From positions 1 through 64,000 of the forward strand of contig NZ_WXZL01000011.1 of assembly GCF_009982895.1 (NCBI RefSeq): a DNA stretch of 64,000 nt, in the 5' to 3' direction. Under the pieces are notes generated by a model. The model did no database searches and was not told the DNA's origin. It saw nothing but the letters and a program-made list of their open reading frames with translations. Numbering within the stretch: position 1 is the stretch's first letter; every line of letters starts with the position of its first letter. A program made the translations under genes and the position numbers. Below, one piece after another: positions 1 through 7,956 of this stretch. This DNA is from Deinococcus alpinitundrae (GTDB taxonomy: Bacteria; Deinococcota; Deinococci; Deinococcales; Deinococcaceae).

Positions 1-1
1 C

Positions 2-289
2 GTCCCAGGAGCGGTCGTGGTGGTGCTGGACAATGCGGGCATCCACAAGACGAAGGCCGTCACGGCCTTCGTCTCGGGTGAATCCCGGCTGTCCCTCCAT
101 TACCTTCCACCCTATGCCCCAGCGTTGAACCCTATTGAGCTGGTGTGGGCCTACATCAAGCGGAATGTGCTGGGGAATTTCTGCGCGCGGACGTTGAAGG
201 AACTCAAGGCACGCCGGAAGGTCGGGTGGCAGCGCGTCCGATCTGTGCGCCTCCCTGATCGCCTCCTGTACAGCTACCTCCCATCGTGA
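2..289 (+). CDS. IS630-family transposase, C-terminal part (cut by window edge)
   Basis: The open frame runs in from the left edge, so the N-terminus is outside the window. The 95 visible residues hold the last part of an IS630/Tc1-type DDE domain: VVVLDNAGIHK, where the Asp-Asn pair is the second catalytic acid region, then LPPYAPALNPIELVW, where the Glu of NPIE is the third catalytic acid. After about residue 60 the sequence (ARRKVGWQRVRSVRLPDRL) no longer resembles the usual family C-terminus, so the gene may be frameshifted late. It abuts a truncated IS3 orfB stub, which suggests one element landed in or recombined with the other. Confidence 0.8.
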   Translation, partial: VPGAVVVVLDNAGIHKTKAVTAFVSGESRLSLHYLPPYAPALNPIELVWAYIKRNVLGNFCARTLKELKARRKVGWQRVRSVRLPDRLLYSYLPS

Positions 290-299
290 ACTTCAGCCG

Positions 300-388
300 A
301 GATCAATAGCCCCGACGTTCAGCGTCTTGCATATCAACTCGATCGGGTAGTCATGACGGTGCTGCTCGACAAACTGATAGATCAGTTT
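300..388 (-). pseudogene. IS3-family orfB, 5' stub only
   Basis: In the -1 frame relative to orfA the sequence reads KLIYQFVEQHRHDYPIELIC and on to KTLNV, which matches how IS3 OrfB (rve integrase) proteins begin. IS3 elements make the OrfAB transposase by -1 frameshifting at this overlap, here near an A-rich run at about 385-390. Only about 29 codons remain before the homology ends near 300, where IS630-derived DNA begins. The catalytic DDE domain is absent, so this element cannot transpose by itself. The exact boundary is estimated. Confidence 0.65.
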
Positions 389-690
389 TCTTTGGCGAAG
401 AAGGCCAGCGCTTTTTTCAGGATATCGCGTTCCTGACGGGTAATTTCGAGTTCTCGCTCGAGCTTCTTGACTCGCGCTTCCTGCTCACTGAGCGCTGCGA
501 CCCCACGTCCGGTGAACTGGGGGCGGCCCGCCGCCCCCTGCTGCTCGTGTTGCTGCTTCCAGCGCACCACCAGGTAGGGAGGGATACCCAGATTGCGGGC
601 AACCTCTGCGCAACTTTTCTGGCTGCTGATCACCAAGCGGACAGCCTCTTCTTTGAACTCGGCGGTGTACTCGTGTTTGCTGGCAGTCAT
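382..690 (-). CDS. IS3-family transposase OrfA
   Basis: A 102-residue OrfA. The N-terminal helix-turn-helix (about residues 8-55: EYTAEFKEEAVRLV, then SCAEVARNLGIPPYLVVRW) is followed by a C-terminal leucine-zipper-like coiled coil (EARVKKLERELEITRQERDI) ending in LKKALAFFAKEN, the standard IS3 OrfA ending. The start is set at the ATG preceded by GGAGAC; a further ATG lies 12 bases upstream. OrfA is DNA-binding only. Its partner OrfB is truncated just downstream, so this is a relic whose only possible role would be binding IS ends. Confidence 0.85.
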   Translation of the reverse strand: MTASKHEYTAEFKEEAVRLVISSQKSCAEVARNLGIPPYLVVRWKQQHEQQGAAGRPQFTGRGVAALSEQEARVKKLERELEITRQERDILKKALAFFAKEN

Positions 691-755
691 GTCAGTCTCC
701 ATTGTCGATCAGACTGAACTCCTCCTCCACAACACCGTAGCAAGATCACCCGCAG

Positions 756-1673
756 ATGCCTGGCAGCAGCTCACTTGAAGCCAAGAAACGGCGCGTGGGA
801 CGCGCGATTCACGATGAACAACGGACCATGCAGGTTTTCCTGGCGCTGCTGCTCGTCCACGTTCCAGCTGGGAAGGTGTTGATGAGCTTGGACCGGACGA
901 CCTGGGAACACGGAGAAGCGCCCCTGAATCTTTTGGTGCTGGGGGCTGTCGTGCACGGCTCCACTCTCCCGCTGGGGTGGATCGCTTTGGACCCTACCGG
1001 CAACAGCCATACCGGAGCGCGGATGTGGCTGGTCCTCAAGCTTCTGCAGGCCCTTCCAGCGCGTCGCTGGAGGGGCCTGGTCGCCGACCGAGCGTTCATT
1101 GGTCGTGAGTGGTTCCATTTCCTTCGGCGTCAGGGGAGCCGTCGAGCGATCCGGATTCGTCAGGACACGATCTTGGATGAGCTTCGCGCAGATGAATGGT
1201 TCGATGATGTCCAGCACGGGGAATTCCGCGTCATTGCAGAGAAGGCCCAGGTCTTCGGGGAATGGATGCGCGTGGTGGCCACAAGATCCCCCTCGGGGGA
1301 TCTCGTCATCATCGCCACGGATTTCGGTCTCCGGGAGACGTGGACGCTGTACAAACTTTGCTGGTCCATCGGATGCACGTTTGGCAGCCTCAAGTCTCGA
1401 GGCTTCGACCTGGAGCCGACCGGCCTCATCCAGCCCAAACGGCTCGAACGGCTTTTTGGTCTGGCGATCCTCGCCTGGGTCAGCCTCCTACGGGTCGGCA
1501 TTTGGCTGCACGAAGTCAAGCCCATCAAGGTCTTGGCCCATGGCCTCAAGGCCATGAGCCTGGTGCGATACGGTGCGGAGCGCCTCAGAAACGCGCTGAG
1601 ATGGGACCCAGCCGACTTGGCGGTGCTCTTCACCCTGCTGACTACTCCTTTTTCAGCACTGGGAGCGGCCTAA
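756..1673 (+). pseudogene. IS4-family transposase with mutated catalytic signature
   Basis: A 305-residue DDE transposase of the IS4 family. The first Asp lies in LMSLDRTTWEHG and the second in LVADRAF. The IS4 signature Y-x2-R-x3-E-x6-K is present around 1,350-1,395 but reads Y-KL-C-WSI-G-CTFGSL-K: the conserved Arg (CGC) is TGC and the catalytic Glu is GGA. Each change is one transition away from the expected codon. The frame also begins after a TAG at 738-740, so roughly the first 40-70 residues usual for the family seem to be missing. The copy is therefore predicted to be inactive although its frame is open. Being an IS4 relative is confident; inactivity is inferred from the motif. Confidence 0.8.
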
Positions 1674-1960
1674 AGTGAACTTGTCAGGTACTGAGCACTC
1701 GAACACAACGACAACATGACTTTCGCAGGAGGTCTATTCATATCAAAGAGTAAGGTGCATCCTACAAATAAATAATTCACAGGCTTGGGCGGGAGCCTAT
1801 GAATCACTCTTGTGTCGGATAATGAGCGCTGACTTTGCTTGATGGATTAGTTCTAATTTGCGTCACAAAGTATCAAAGGAGGCCGCGCCAAGTGTAGGTT
1901 CATGAGCGCGGCCAAAGAGACAGGGAGGTGGTCTGTCGTCAGAAGGGTGCGGGATCCGTC
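1674..1960. other. Non-coding gap after the IS cluster, locally AT-rich
   Basis: About 290 bases without a supportable gene. The stretch around 1,730-1,870 is visibly richer in A/T than its surroundings (for example acaaataaataattcac), consistent with IS flank or foreign DNA. The only structure seen is the hairpin at 1,881-1,913, annotated separately. Confidence 0.5.
1881..1913 (-). terminator. Hairpin terminator after the MHYT gene
   Basis: A perfect 8-bp stem GGCCGCGC / GCGCGGCC encloses a 17-base loop. On the minus strand it is followed by CCTCCTTTG, a weak T run, about 50 bases beyond the stop codon of the MHYT gene. It plausibly ends that transcript and shields it from the IS cluster. 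Confidence 0.5.
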
Positions 1961-2719
1961 TCAGGCGATGGGGGTGGAAGTCTTGGCACTCTCTTCTATG
2001 AAGAGAAACGTCGCGATCGAGACGAACACCGTCAAGGTCAGGCCTAGTACCAGGTAGAACAGGCCTTGAATGTCGACGCCGCTCACGAGCGTCGTGCTCA
2101 GCGGCTGCGGCAGGTACGAGATAGCGGCCATGCCGGTGTAGTGCATTCCGGCGATCGCAGCGCCCATAACCATAGAAGCACCCAGCTGAATACTGGTTCG
2201 GGCGGTACGGGTGAGGCTCGCGACGATCACGCGGGAAAACAGATAGAACGCGACGCTCGCGGCTCCCACGGCAATCAGCACACTCACACCGACCAGGAGA
2301 GGGTTGTACTGCGCGGTGGCGTTGAGTTGCAGCGCGGCCATGCCGACGTAGTGCATCAGGACGATGCCGGTTCCGGCGATGGTCCCGCTGGTAAGGATGC
2401 GCGGGATAGTCGGTGTTCTTTTGAACAGCAGGGCGCTCGCGGCGACGAGAAAGCCGATGGCACTGACCCCAGAGATGAGCGTGAGCGGTAGGCCGTACGC
2501 AACGCCGATAGGGATTTGCATGGCAAGCATGCCGACGAAGTGCATGGCCCAGATGCCGTATCCGAGGACTGCGCCGAGGATGACCGGAGCGATGGTTCCG
2601 CCGACGCGGCTATAACGGCGGGCGAGTTCCAGGGCGAGGCCGGAGGTAAGCACGGCAATGATGACCGAGAGCAGGATGTACGAGGTATTCCAAGAGGTAT
2701 GAAGCATGGTGTCGTGCAT
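1961..2719 (-). CDS. MHYT-domain integral membrane sensor
   Basis: A 252-residue membrane protein made almost only of the MHYT sensor domain. Three copies of the motif are visible: MHFVGM (about residue 59), MHYVGM (about 122) and MHYTGM (about 192), each at the end of a hydrophobic helix, with seven predicted spanning segments. The MHYT domain is thought to bind copper and sense O2, CO or NO; it is usually fused to GGDEF/EAL or kinase domains. Here nothing follows the seventh helix except a short tail (EESAKTSTPIA), so any output partner must be separate. Two HD-GYP proteins occur elsewhere in the window, but a link is only speculation. AGGAGCC lies 6 bases before the ATG. Confidence 0.88.
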   Translation of the reverse strand: MHDTMLHTSWNTSYILLSVIIAVLTSGLALELARRYSRVGGTIAPVILGAVLGYGIWAMHFVGMLAMQIPIGVAYGLPLTLISGVSAIGFLVAASALLFKRTPTIPRILTSGTIAGTGIVLMHYVGMAALQLNATAQYNPLLVGVSVLIAVGAASVAFYLFSRVIVASLTRTARTSIQLGASMVMGAAIAGMHYTGMAAISYLPQPLSTTLVSGVDIQGLFYLVLGLTLTVFVSIATFLFIEESAKTSTPIA

Positions 2720-2801
2720 GTATTAGGCTCCTGTGAGTCGATCCGGTGGTGGACCACTCGGTTGATTCCAACCTAAGCACTGGGTTCTCACCCGCTTGTA
2801 A

Positions 2802-3257
2802 GTGTGGATACCGAATACCCCCAACACCCACCGCCGCGCCCACAGCTGCACTTCCAACGTCTTGAGCGTCACCCGCGAGTGTGGCGTCACGACCGATGTC
2901 GAGTACAGCACCGTCCAGCTCACCCGCACTGACGCTGGCCTCATCGCCTAGATCAACGGCCAGTCCGCGGAACTGGAGTGCGCCGTCGCCCTCCTGTACA
3001 CCGCCGAGCGGGTGTGGCTGCTCGAAGAAGTGCTGACGTCGCAAGCGCTCGCTGCCCCGGGCATTGGCAAGGCCGTCGCCTGCGGGCTGCACCGCGGGCT
3101 GGGCCGCCTGGGCTACCGCGAGCACTACACCCTGGCTGGTGATGTGCTGAACCGGGTTGTCCCGAGCTTCGCGGCCATCACTGCTGAAGAGCGCGATCTG
3201 GTGCGCGAGTACGCCTACAGGCAGCTGGGGCTGGTCGTTTGTGGGTGGTCGGCGTGA
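2802..3257 (+). pseudogene. Unrecognised gene interrupted by one amber codon
   Basis: One frame stays open from the GTG at 2,802 to the TGA at 3,257 except for a single TAG at 2,949-2,951. The second half reads as a sensible protein (LYTAERVWLLEEVLTSQALA, later LVREYAYRQLGLVVCGW) and can start at 3,012 only by losing the first third. Composition and codon pattern are coding-like through both halves, which is why I join them. I do not recognise the family. A TAA lies directly before 2,802, so the true N-terminus may also be lost. Its neighbours are an MHYT gene and a deacetylase gene, both on the other strand. Confidence 0.4.
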
Positions 3258-3260
3258 GTC

Positions 3261-4112
3261 TTATCTACAGGCTGCCAGCTTCTGAGCGATCTCGTAGCCG
3301 CCGCTGAGCGTAGTGACTTTGGTGTTCTGCGACTTGGCATACTCCACAGTGGCCTTCAAATTGCTGAGCTGCTCGGCGTCGAAGCCCGGACCCGAGGAAT
3401 GCACCATGTAGATCAACCACTGATGGGTCCTGACCGCTTCATCAACGCGCTCCTTGTAATACGCCAGGGTATTGGTCGGCGCGTGTGGCTGCGTGCTGGG
3501 AATCACGTCGAAGTAGCTGCCCAGCGCCACCCGGTGAAGGTGGAACAAACTAAGCGCTTTGGGATCATTCAGGCCGTTGCCGACTTCAACGCCAAGCTGA
3601 TAGTACTTGCTAGCCGCTGCCACTACCCGCGCCGAATCGTCGCCCATTGGGTAAACCAGGTGCTTGATCGTCAGACCATCGGCTTCCAGGATCGCTTTGC
3701 TGCTCTTGAGCTCGACGTCGAGTTCAGCATCGCTGAGCGAGTTGAGGTCGGGGTGGCTCACCGTGTGGCTGACAATCTCATCGCCTTCGGCCTGCAGCTG
3801 CTTGACCTCGTCGAGGGTAGTATAGCCGGGTTTGTTAAGATTATTGGTGACGATTGCCGAGACGAACGGCAGGCCCGCGTCCTGAAAGATGGGCCGCAGC
3901 AAGTCCCAGTCTTGTTGATAGCCATCGTCAGCCAGAAATGTCACGGCGCTGTTACCAGCTGCTTGAATGCAAGCGGCGCTCGTGCCGGGCGGCGCGCTGC
4001 TTGAGGATGTCGAACCGCAGGCGCTGAGCAACAGAAGGCCACTGATCAGACCGAAGAGGGTGCTTTGCTGACGGAAGGTGCGCCGCTGAGGGAGTTTTAA
4101 ATTGTTTGACAT
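3261..4112 (-). CDS. Polysaccharide deacetylase (NodB-like) lipoprotein
   Basis: A 283-residue secreted lipoprotein. The signal peptide ends in the lipobox LLSAC (about residues 27-31), followed by a Ser-rich spacer. The NodB-type deacetylase domain then shows the metal-site segments FLADDGY and SHTVSHPDL (His-x4-His), and later YPMGDDS. These enzymes remove acetyl groups from N- or O-acetylated sugars of peptidoglycan or exopolysaccharide. The start is placed at 4,112 because TAAACT lies 7 bases upstream (leaderless pattern); an in-frame ATG 27 bases earlier would put this promoter inside the gene. It is a single gene next to mobile-element debris. The first NodB motif is variant (ADDG rather than FDDG), so activity is likely but not certain. 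Confidence 0.85.
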   Translation of the reverse strand: MSNNLKLPQRRTFRQQSTLFGLISGLLLLSACGSTSSSSAPPGTSAACIQAAGNSAVTFLADDGYQQDWDLLRPIFQDAGLPFVSAIVTNNLNKPGYTTLDEVKQLQAEGDEIVSHTVSHPDLNSLSDAELDVELKSSKAILEADGLTIKHLVYPMGDDSARVVAAASKYYQLGVEVGNGLNDPKALSLFHLHRVALGSYFDVIPSTQPHAPTNTLAYYKERVDEAVRTHQWLIYMVHSSGPGFDAEQLSNLKATVEYAKSQNTKVTTLSGGYEIAQKLAACR

Positions 4113-4480
4113 TAAGTTTAGTTTAGCGTCCTCGTCCAAACTTGTACCCTCGAGCCTCTCCAGTCCGCTCGAGCGTGCTAAGGCGTGGTACGGTTTGAAC
4201 GATTTATCTTACGCCAGCGTGAAAGGGCGCTTCGGCCTGAAAGACTAAAACCGTACTCGCGTTGCGCTCAGCTTGGCGACGGCGGCGGAAGCGGGACTGA
4301 GGTTCGTGATTGACGCGCGAAACTGAAGGTAACAAGAAAGGCCCCCTGCATGACCGCCGAAGCTGGTGCAGGGGGCTTTTAGGTTGCGGACTTGTGGCGT
4401 TTACCTGGGTTCGCCCGTGACATTCGGCGCGTGCGGGACCAGGCGGCTGCCGGACTGGGCCCAATCGGAGAGCAGCAGGA
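4113..4480. other. Gap with a degenerate open stretch, no supported gene
   Basis: Between the deacetylase and the phage relic I see no intact gene. On the plus strand about 4,170-4,317 could be the ruined end of a protein (for example SYASVKGRFGLKD then a TAA, resuming NRTRVALSLATAAEAG), which has the feel of a transposase C-terminus, but I cannot assign it. A strong hairpin follows at 4,338-4,380. Confidence 0.35.
4338..4380 (+). terminator. Strong rho-independent terminator
   Basis: A perfect 10-bp stem GCCCCCTGCA / TGCAGGGGGC with a 16-base loop is followed by TTTT on the plus strand. It sits downstream of the decayed plus-strand stretch 4,170-4,317, so it probably ended a gene that is now lost. 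Confidence 0.75.
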
Positions 4481-4482
4481 TC

Positions 4483-4510
4483 AAAACTATTGTCTTGCCG
4501 CAATAGTTTT
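4483..4510. repeat. Perfect 10-bp inverted repeat beside the holin relic
   Basis: AAAACTATTG and CAATAGTTTT flank an 8-base loop (tcttgccg). The repeat ends one base before the stop codon of the holin-like pseudogene read on the minus strand. It is AT-rich in a GC-rich region. It could be a bidirectional terminator of the phage lysis genes or an element end; the weak stem favours the second, but I cannot decide. Confidence 0.5.
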
Positions 4511-4755
4511 TCACACTGCTTTGCTCTCGACCACGGCCCCCCAGGCCCACTCCACCAGCTGCTAAACGGCCCACGTTTCCAGCCAGTCGGCCAGTGGGAA
4601 GTCCAGCCACTTGCCCAGGACCGGAATCTTGTCACGAAGGCTTCAAGTATCGCGTTCGCCTGCTTAACACAATAGGCCTTCTTGTCGGCCCCGGTCGCGC
4701 CCGGCAGGTGCTCTTCGGCGTACTGGACAAGGCGCTTTGCCAGATCTTCCAGCAT
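4511..4755 (-). pseudogene. Phage holin-like (LLH type) pseudogene
   Basis: Reading from the ATG at 4,755 gives MLEDLAKRLVQYAEEHLPG, then ATGADKKAYCVKQANAILEAFV, after which the frame derails. Restoring one base near 4,631 (acaagatt to acaaagatt) recovers TKIPVLGKWLDFPLADWLE and a Trp-rich end (LVEWAWGAVVESKAV), itself broken by one TAG near 4,563. The GxDKKAY...AN segment and the short amphipathic layout resemble phage LL-H-type holins, which permeabilise the membrane at lysis. It is thus a twice-broken relic of a lysis gene, probably the last trace of a prophage. Family assignment is by eye and moderate; the frameshift and stop are read directly. Confidence 0.5.
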
Positions 4756-4898
4756 GGGGATGTGCGCCCAGCGCTCCGGCTCCGGCTGACCTGACCGCCG
4801 TTCGCGCCGCCGTCGGCTACGCGCTGAGCTGCTGGACGTGGCGCAGACCTTGAACCTGCTTGGCGTGCTGGACAATGGGGGAGAGCTGACGCTGAGGA

Positions 4899-5894
4899 TC
4901 AATCCTCTATAGCTTTGCCCAGGGATTCGTGCTCGGTTCGTAGGAGTGGGATATTCACATCAAAAAGAGCTTGCACGAACTCTTTGCTGTCGAACGGCTG
5001 CAAATCGTCCTCGCCCTCGCCCACGCCGATGAACTTGATCGGCACGCCCAGTTCGCGCACGATCGGCACGACGATGCCGCCCTTGGAGGTGCCGTCGAGC
5101 TTGGTCACGATCACACCGGTCAGGGTAATCGCCTCATGAAACTTTTTTGCCTGCTGGAGACCGTTCTGGCCGGTCACGGCGTCGAGCACCAGCCAGATCT
5201 CGTGCGGCTCGCCGGGATCGGCCTTGTCGATGACGCGGCGGACCTTTTTCAGCTCTTCCATCAGGTTGTGCTTGTTGTGCAGGCGTCCGGCGGTGTCCAC
5301 GAACAGCAGATCGAAATCGCGTGCCCTGCGGGCGGCGGCTCCGTCGAAGGCCACCGCCGCCGGGTCGCCGCCGTCCACGCCCTGCACCACCGGAATGCCC
5401 AGCCGCTCGCCCCAGACGCCGAGTTGCGCGCCCGCAGCGGCGCGGAAGGTGTCGCCCGCCGCGAACATCACCCGCTTGCCGCGCGACTGGTAATAGCGGC
5501 CCAGCTTGGCGATGGTGGTGGTCTTGCCCACGCCGTTGACCCCGATCACCATAATGACCTTGCCCTGCGGATCGACGGTGCTGCGCCTCGCGTCGGGGTT
5601 GAAGCCGAACTTGCGAAACTGTGCCCGTTTGGCGTCGGGTTCGAGTTGCAGGGTCATGGCGTCCATCAGGGCGTCTTGCAGGTTGCCGCGCGAACTGTTC
5701 TTGACGTCTTCCAGAATTTCTTCGGTGGCGGCGCGGCCCACGTCGGCGGCGATCAGGGCATATTCGAGGTCTTCCAGGGTCTCGATGCGGTTGGTGAACA
5801 CGTCCTTGAGGTCGGTGCCCAGGAACCCGGTGGATTGGTTGAGCTGCTGACGGGTCTTGCTCAGGCCGTCACGCAGGCGGTTAAGCCATGACAT
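4899..5894 (-). CDS. ftsY: Signal recognition particle receptor FtsY
   Basis: A 331-residue SRP GTPase. After a short N-terminal helix bundle (about 1-100, without the long acidic A domain of E. coli FtsY) come the G-domain motifs: GVNGVGKTTTIAKL (about 119-132), DTFRAAA, DTAGR (about 201), TKLDGTSKGG and the closing FIGVGEGEDDLQPF. FtsY docks ribosome-SRP complexes at the membrane for co-translational insertion. TAAACT ends 6 bases before the ATG and overlaps the stop codon of the upstream XdhC-like gene, so ftsY seems to have its own leaderless promoter as well as possible read-through from that gene. Confidence 0.97.
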   Translation of the reverse strand: MSWLNRLRDGLSKTRQQLNQSTGFLGTDLKDVFTNRIETLEDLEYALIAADVGRAATEEILEDVKNSSRGNLQDALMDAMTLQLEPDAKRAQFRKFGFNPDARRSTVDPQGKVIMVIGVNGVGKTTTIAKLGRYYQSRGKRVMFAAGDTFRAAAGAQLGVWGERLGIPVVQGVDGGDPAAVAFDGAAARRARDFDLLFVDTAGRLHNKHNLMEELKKVRRVIDKADPGEPHEIWLVLDAVTGQNGLQQAKKFHEAITLTGVIVTKLDGTSKGGIVVPIVRELGVPIKFIGVGEGEDDLQPFDSKEFVQALFDVNIPLLRTEHESLGKAIED

Positions 5895-5898
5895 GCGG

Positions 5899-7095
5899 CT
5901 AGTTTACCGCCCCGGCTGCGGGAGAAAGGGGAGTGGCGGCGGCAGCAGGTTCGGCGGGGTCGTGGATGCGCCCGGCCCGGCCGTTCAGGCGGCCCCCGGC
6001 AAAGCCGCGCCGCACGGCGATCAGTTCGGCCATCACCGAGAGGGCCACCTCGCCTGGGCTTTCCGCGCCGATGTCCAGTCCCACCGGACTGCTCACGCGG
6101 GCGAGTTGTTCGGCGGCTGGGACGTATCCCTGCGCTTGCAAGGTGGTCAGGGCGTCCAGAAAGCGCTGGCGCGGCCCCAGCATGCCCACGTAGGGCGCGG
6201 CACTCTCCAGTGCAAAGTGCAGGCAGGCCCGGTCGCGCTCCAGGTGGTGGTTCATGACCATCACGAACGAGCGCGGGCCCAGGCTGAGCGCCGCGCCCAG
6301 GTGCTCCGGCTCGGCCAGGCTGAGCTGCGCACCGGGAAAGCGCTCGGGGGTCAGAAAGGCGGCGCGGGCGTCCACCACCCGGACCGTCCAGCCGACGTCC
6401 AGGGCGCGCTGCGCCAGCGGCAAGGCGTCGTGACCCGCGCCGAAGATGACGAGTTCCGGCGCGGGGGCGCTGGCGTCCAGAAACACGTCCAACGAGACGT
6501 CGCCCGCCGTGAAGCGCCGCGTCTCGGCCCTGGGATAGAGCGCCCGCAGCATCTGGCGGGCCGCTTCGAGGATCTGCGACTTGAGTGCGGGTTCGAGCTG
6601 GCCCTCGTCCTGGGCTGTGCCGTCCTCGCGGATCAGCAGGCGGCCTGTCGGCGCCCCCGGCAGGCCAGCGTCGTCGGGCAACACAGTGGCCAGAATGCCC
6701 AGGTCGCCGCGCTCCAGCACGCTCAGCCAGTCTGCCAGCAGCCCTGTGCCTCCCTCCTCTGCGCCCGCCTTCGGCACCGGCTCCACGTAGATGTCCACGC
6801 TGCCGCCGCAGCCGATGCCCAGGCCCCAGGTCACGTCCTCGCTCAGGTCGTAGCTGGTCAGCGAGGGCAGGCCAGACACGATGACCTGCTGGGCGCTGAG
6901 GGCCACCTCGCTCTCCAGGCAGCCGCCCGAGAGCATGCAGACGTGCGAGCCGTCCTCGCGAATCAGCATGCGCGCGCCCTCGCGGCGGTAGGCGTTGCCG
7001 CGCACCCGCACCACGCTGGCGATGGCCGCGCCCCGCCGGACCGAGCGCGCGGCGCGCAGCCCGCTCAGAATCTCGTTGATCTCTAACCGTTCCAT
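5899..7095 (-). CDS. XdhC/CoxI-family protein
   Basis: A 398-residue XdhC/CoxI family member. The N-terminal XdhC domain shows SVRRGAAIASVVRVRG, then GSHVCMLSGGCLESEV, with the conserved Cys-x5-Cys. The C-terminal Rossmann-like domain contains LVIFGAGHDALPLAQRALDVGW (about 238-259) and GMLGPRQRFLD. XdhC proteins bind molybdenum cofactor, help sulfurate it and insert it into xanthine-dehydrogenase-type enzymes. No molybdenum hydroxylase gene is in this window, so the client enzyme is unknown. CAGGAGACAG lies before the ATG. It overlaps the ftsY promoter; only 4 bases separate the two genes. Confidence 0.9.
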   Translation of the reverse strand: MERLEINEILSGLRAARSVRRGAAIASVVRVRGNAYRREGARMLIREDGSHVCMLSGGCLESEVALSAQQVIVSGLPSLTSYDLSEDVTWGLGIGCGGSVDIYVEPVPKAGAEEGGTGLLADWLSVLERGDLGILATVLPDDAGLPGAPTGRLLIREDGTAQDEGQLEPALKSQILEAARQMLRALYPRAETRRFTAGDVSLDVFLDASAPAPELVIFGAGHDALPLAQRALDVGWTVRVVDARAAFLTPERFPGAQLSLAEPEHLGAALSLGPRSFVMVMNHHLERDRACLHFALESAAPYVGMLGPRQRFLDALTTLQAQGYVPAAEQLARVSSPVGLDIGAESPGEVALSVMAELIAVRRGFAGGRLNGRAGRIHDPAEPAAAATPLSPAAGAVN

Positions 7096-7273
7096 AGCTG
7101 TCTCCTGAAGTGGCGTCCTCTGAATGCGCCTCAGCTTAGCGCCGCCGGAGCAAAGCGTCTGGGGGCCTGGGCAGCATGGGGACTGGGAGCCGGGTTCGGC
7201 GTTCTGGTCTGCAATGGCGGGAGGAAAGAGAGGAGGGCCGGTTCGCTTCGCTCAAGCTCTAGAGTGGGCTGAG

Positions 7274-7933
7274 ATGATCTTCGATGCGGTGCTTTTCGAT
7301 ATGGACGGTGTGCTGGTCGACAGCGAAGTGGTTGCGGGGCAGGTCTGGGTGCAGACATTGGGTGAACACGGCCTGAGACTTGACCACGCCGACTACATGG
7401 CGCGGGCGGTGGGCAGCACGGTGCCGAATCTTTACGAGAATCTGGCGCGCGATCATGGCTGGACCCCCGCGCCCGATTTCGAGCAGCGCCTGGCCGAGCG
7501 GTTGGCTGAAGCGTTCGCGGTGGTGCAGGAAGTGCCGGGCGCGGCCCGGACCTTGCAAGCCCTCAAATCGGCGGGCGTGCCATTCTCGGTGGCCAGCAAC
7601 AGCCTTCGTGAGAAGCTCGGTCCCAAGCTGCGGGCGGCGGGTCTCTTGGATCTGGTCGCTGCCCACGCCTACGACCCGGCGCACGTGGGCGGGCGCGGCA
7701 AGCCGCTGCCGGATCTGTACCTGTTTGCCGCCCGTCAACTCGGCGTCCCCATTGAGCGCTGCCTGGTCGTCGAGGACAGCCTGCCCGGACTGGCGGCGGG
7801 CCTCAGTGCCGGGGCGGAGGCCTGGGGCTTTACCGGTGGCGGCCACAATGCCGACGGCGAAGCGCTCAGGGAAGCCGGGGCGGGGCGGGTCATTGGGTCA
7901 CACGCCGAATTGCGGGAAGCCCTGGGCATCTAG
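7274..7933 (+). CDS. HAD-superfamily phosphatase (beta-phosphoglucomutase-like)
   Basis: A 219-residue HAD hydrolase, subfamily IA. Motif I is [11 protein letters not shown] at the N-terminus (nucleophile Asp and acid/base Asp), motif II is the Ser in SVASNS, motif III is the Lys in [10 protein letters not shown], and motif IV is VVEDSLPG. The cap domain lies between motifs I and II. The family dephosphorylates or isomerises small phosphorylated sugars; the substrate cannot be read from sequence. The ATG at 7,274 is chosen since motif I is normally at the very start and TAGAGT ends 8 bases before it. It converges on the serine deaminase genes; the two stops are about 24 bases apart with a small AGAGC/GCTCT hairpin between. 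Confidence 0.9.
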   Translation: MIFDAVLFDMDGVLVDSEVVAGQVWVQTLGEHGLRLDHADYMARAVGSTVPNLYENLARDHGWTPAPDFEQRLAERLAEAFAVVQEVPGAARTLQALKSAGVPFSVASNSLREKLGPKLRAAGLLDLVAAHAYDPAHVGGRGKPLPDLYLFAARQLGVPIERCLVVEDSLPGLAAGLSAGAEAWGFTGGGHNADGEALREAGAGRVIGSHAELREALGI

Positions 7934-7956
7934 AGCATTTATCAAACGAGAAGCTC

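Noticed and set aside
4204..4902. A 232-codon frame on the minus strand covering the ftsY 3' region
   Set aside because: It is open only because of base composition; it includes the N-terminal part of the holin-like relic but then runs out of frame into noise (many Ser/Arg/Pro, no recognisable domain).
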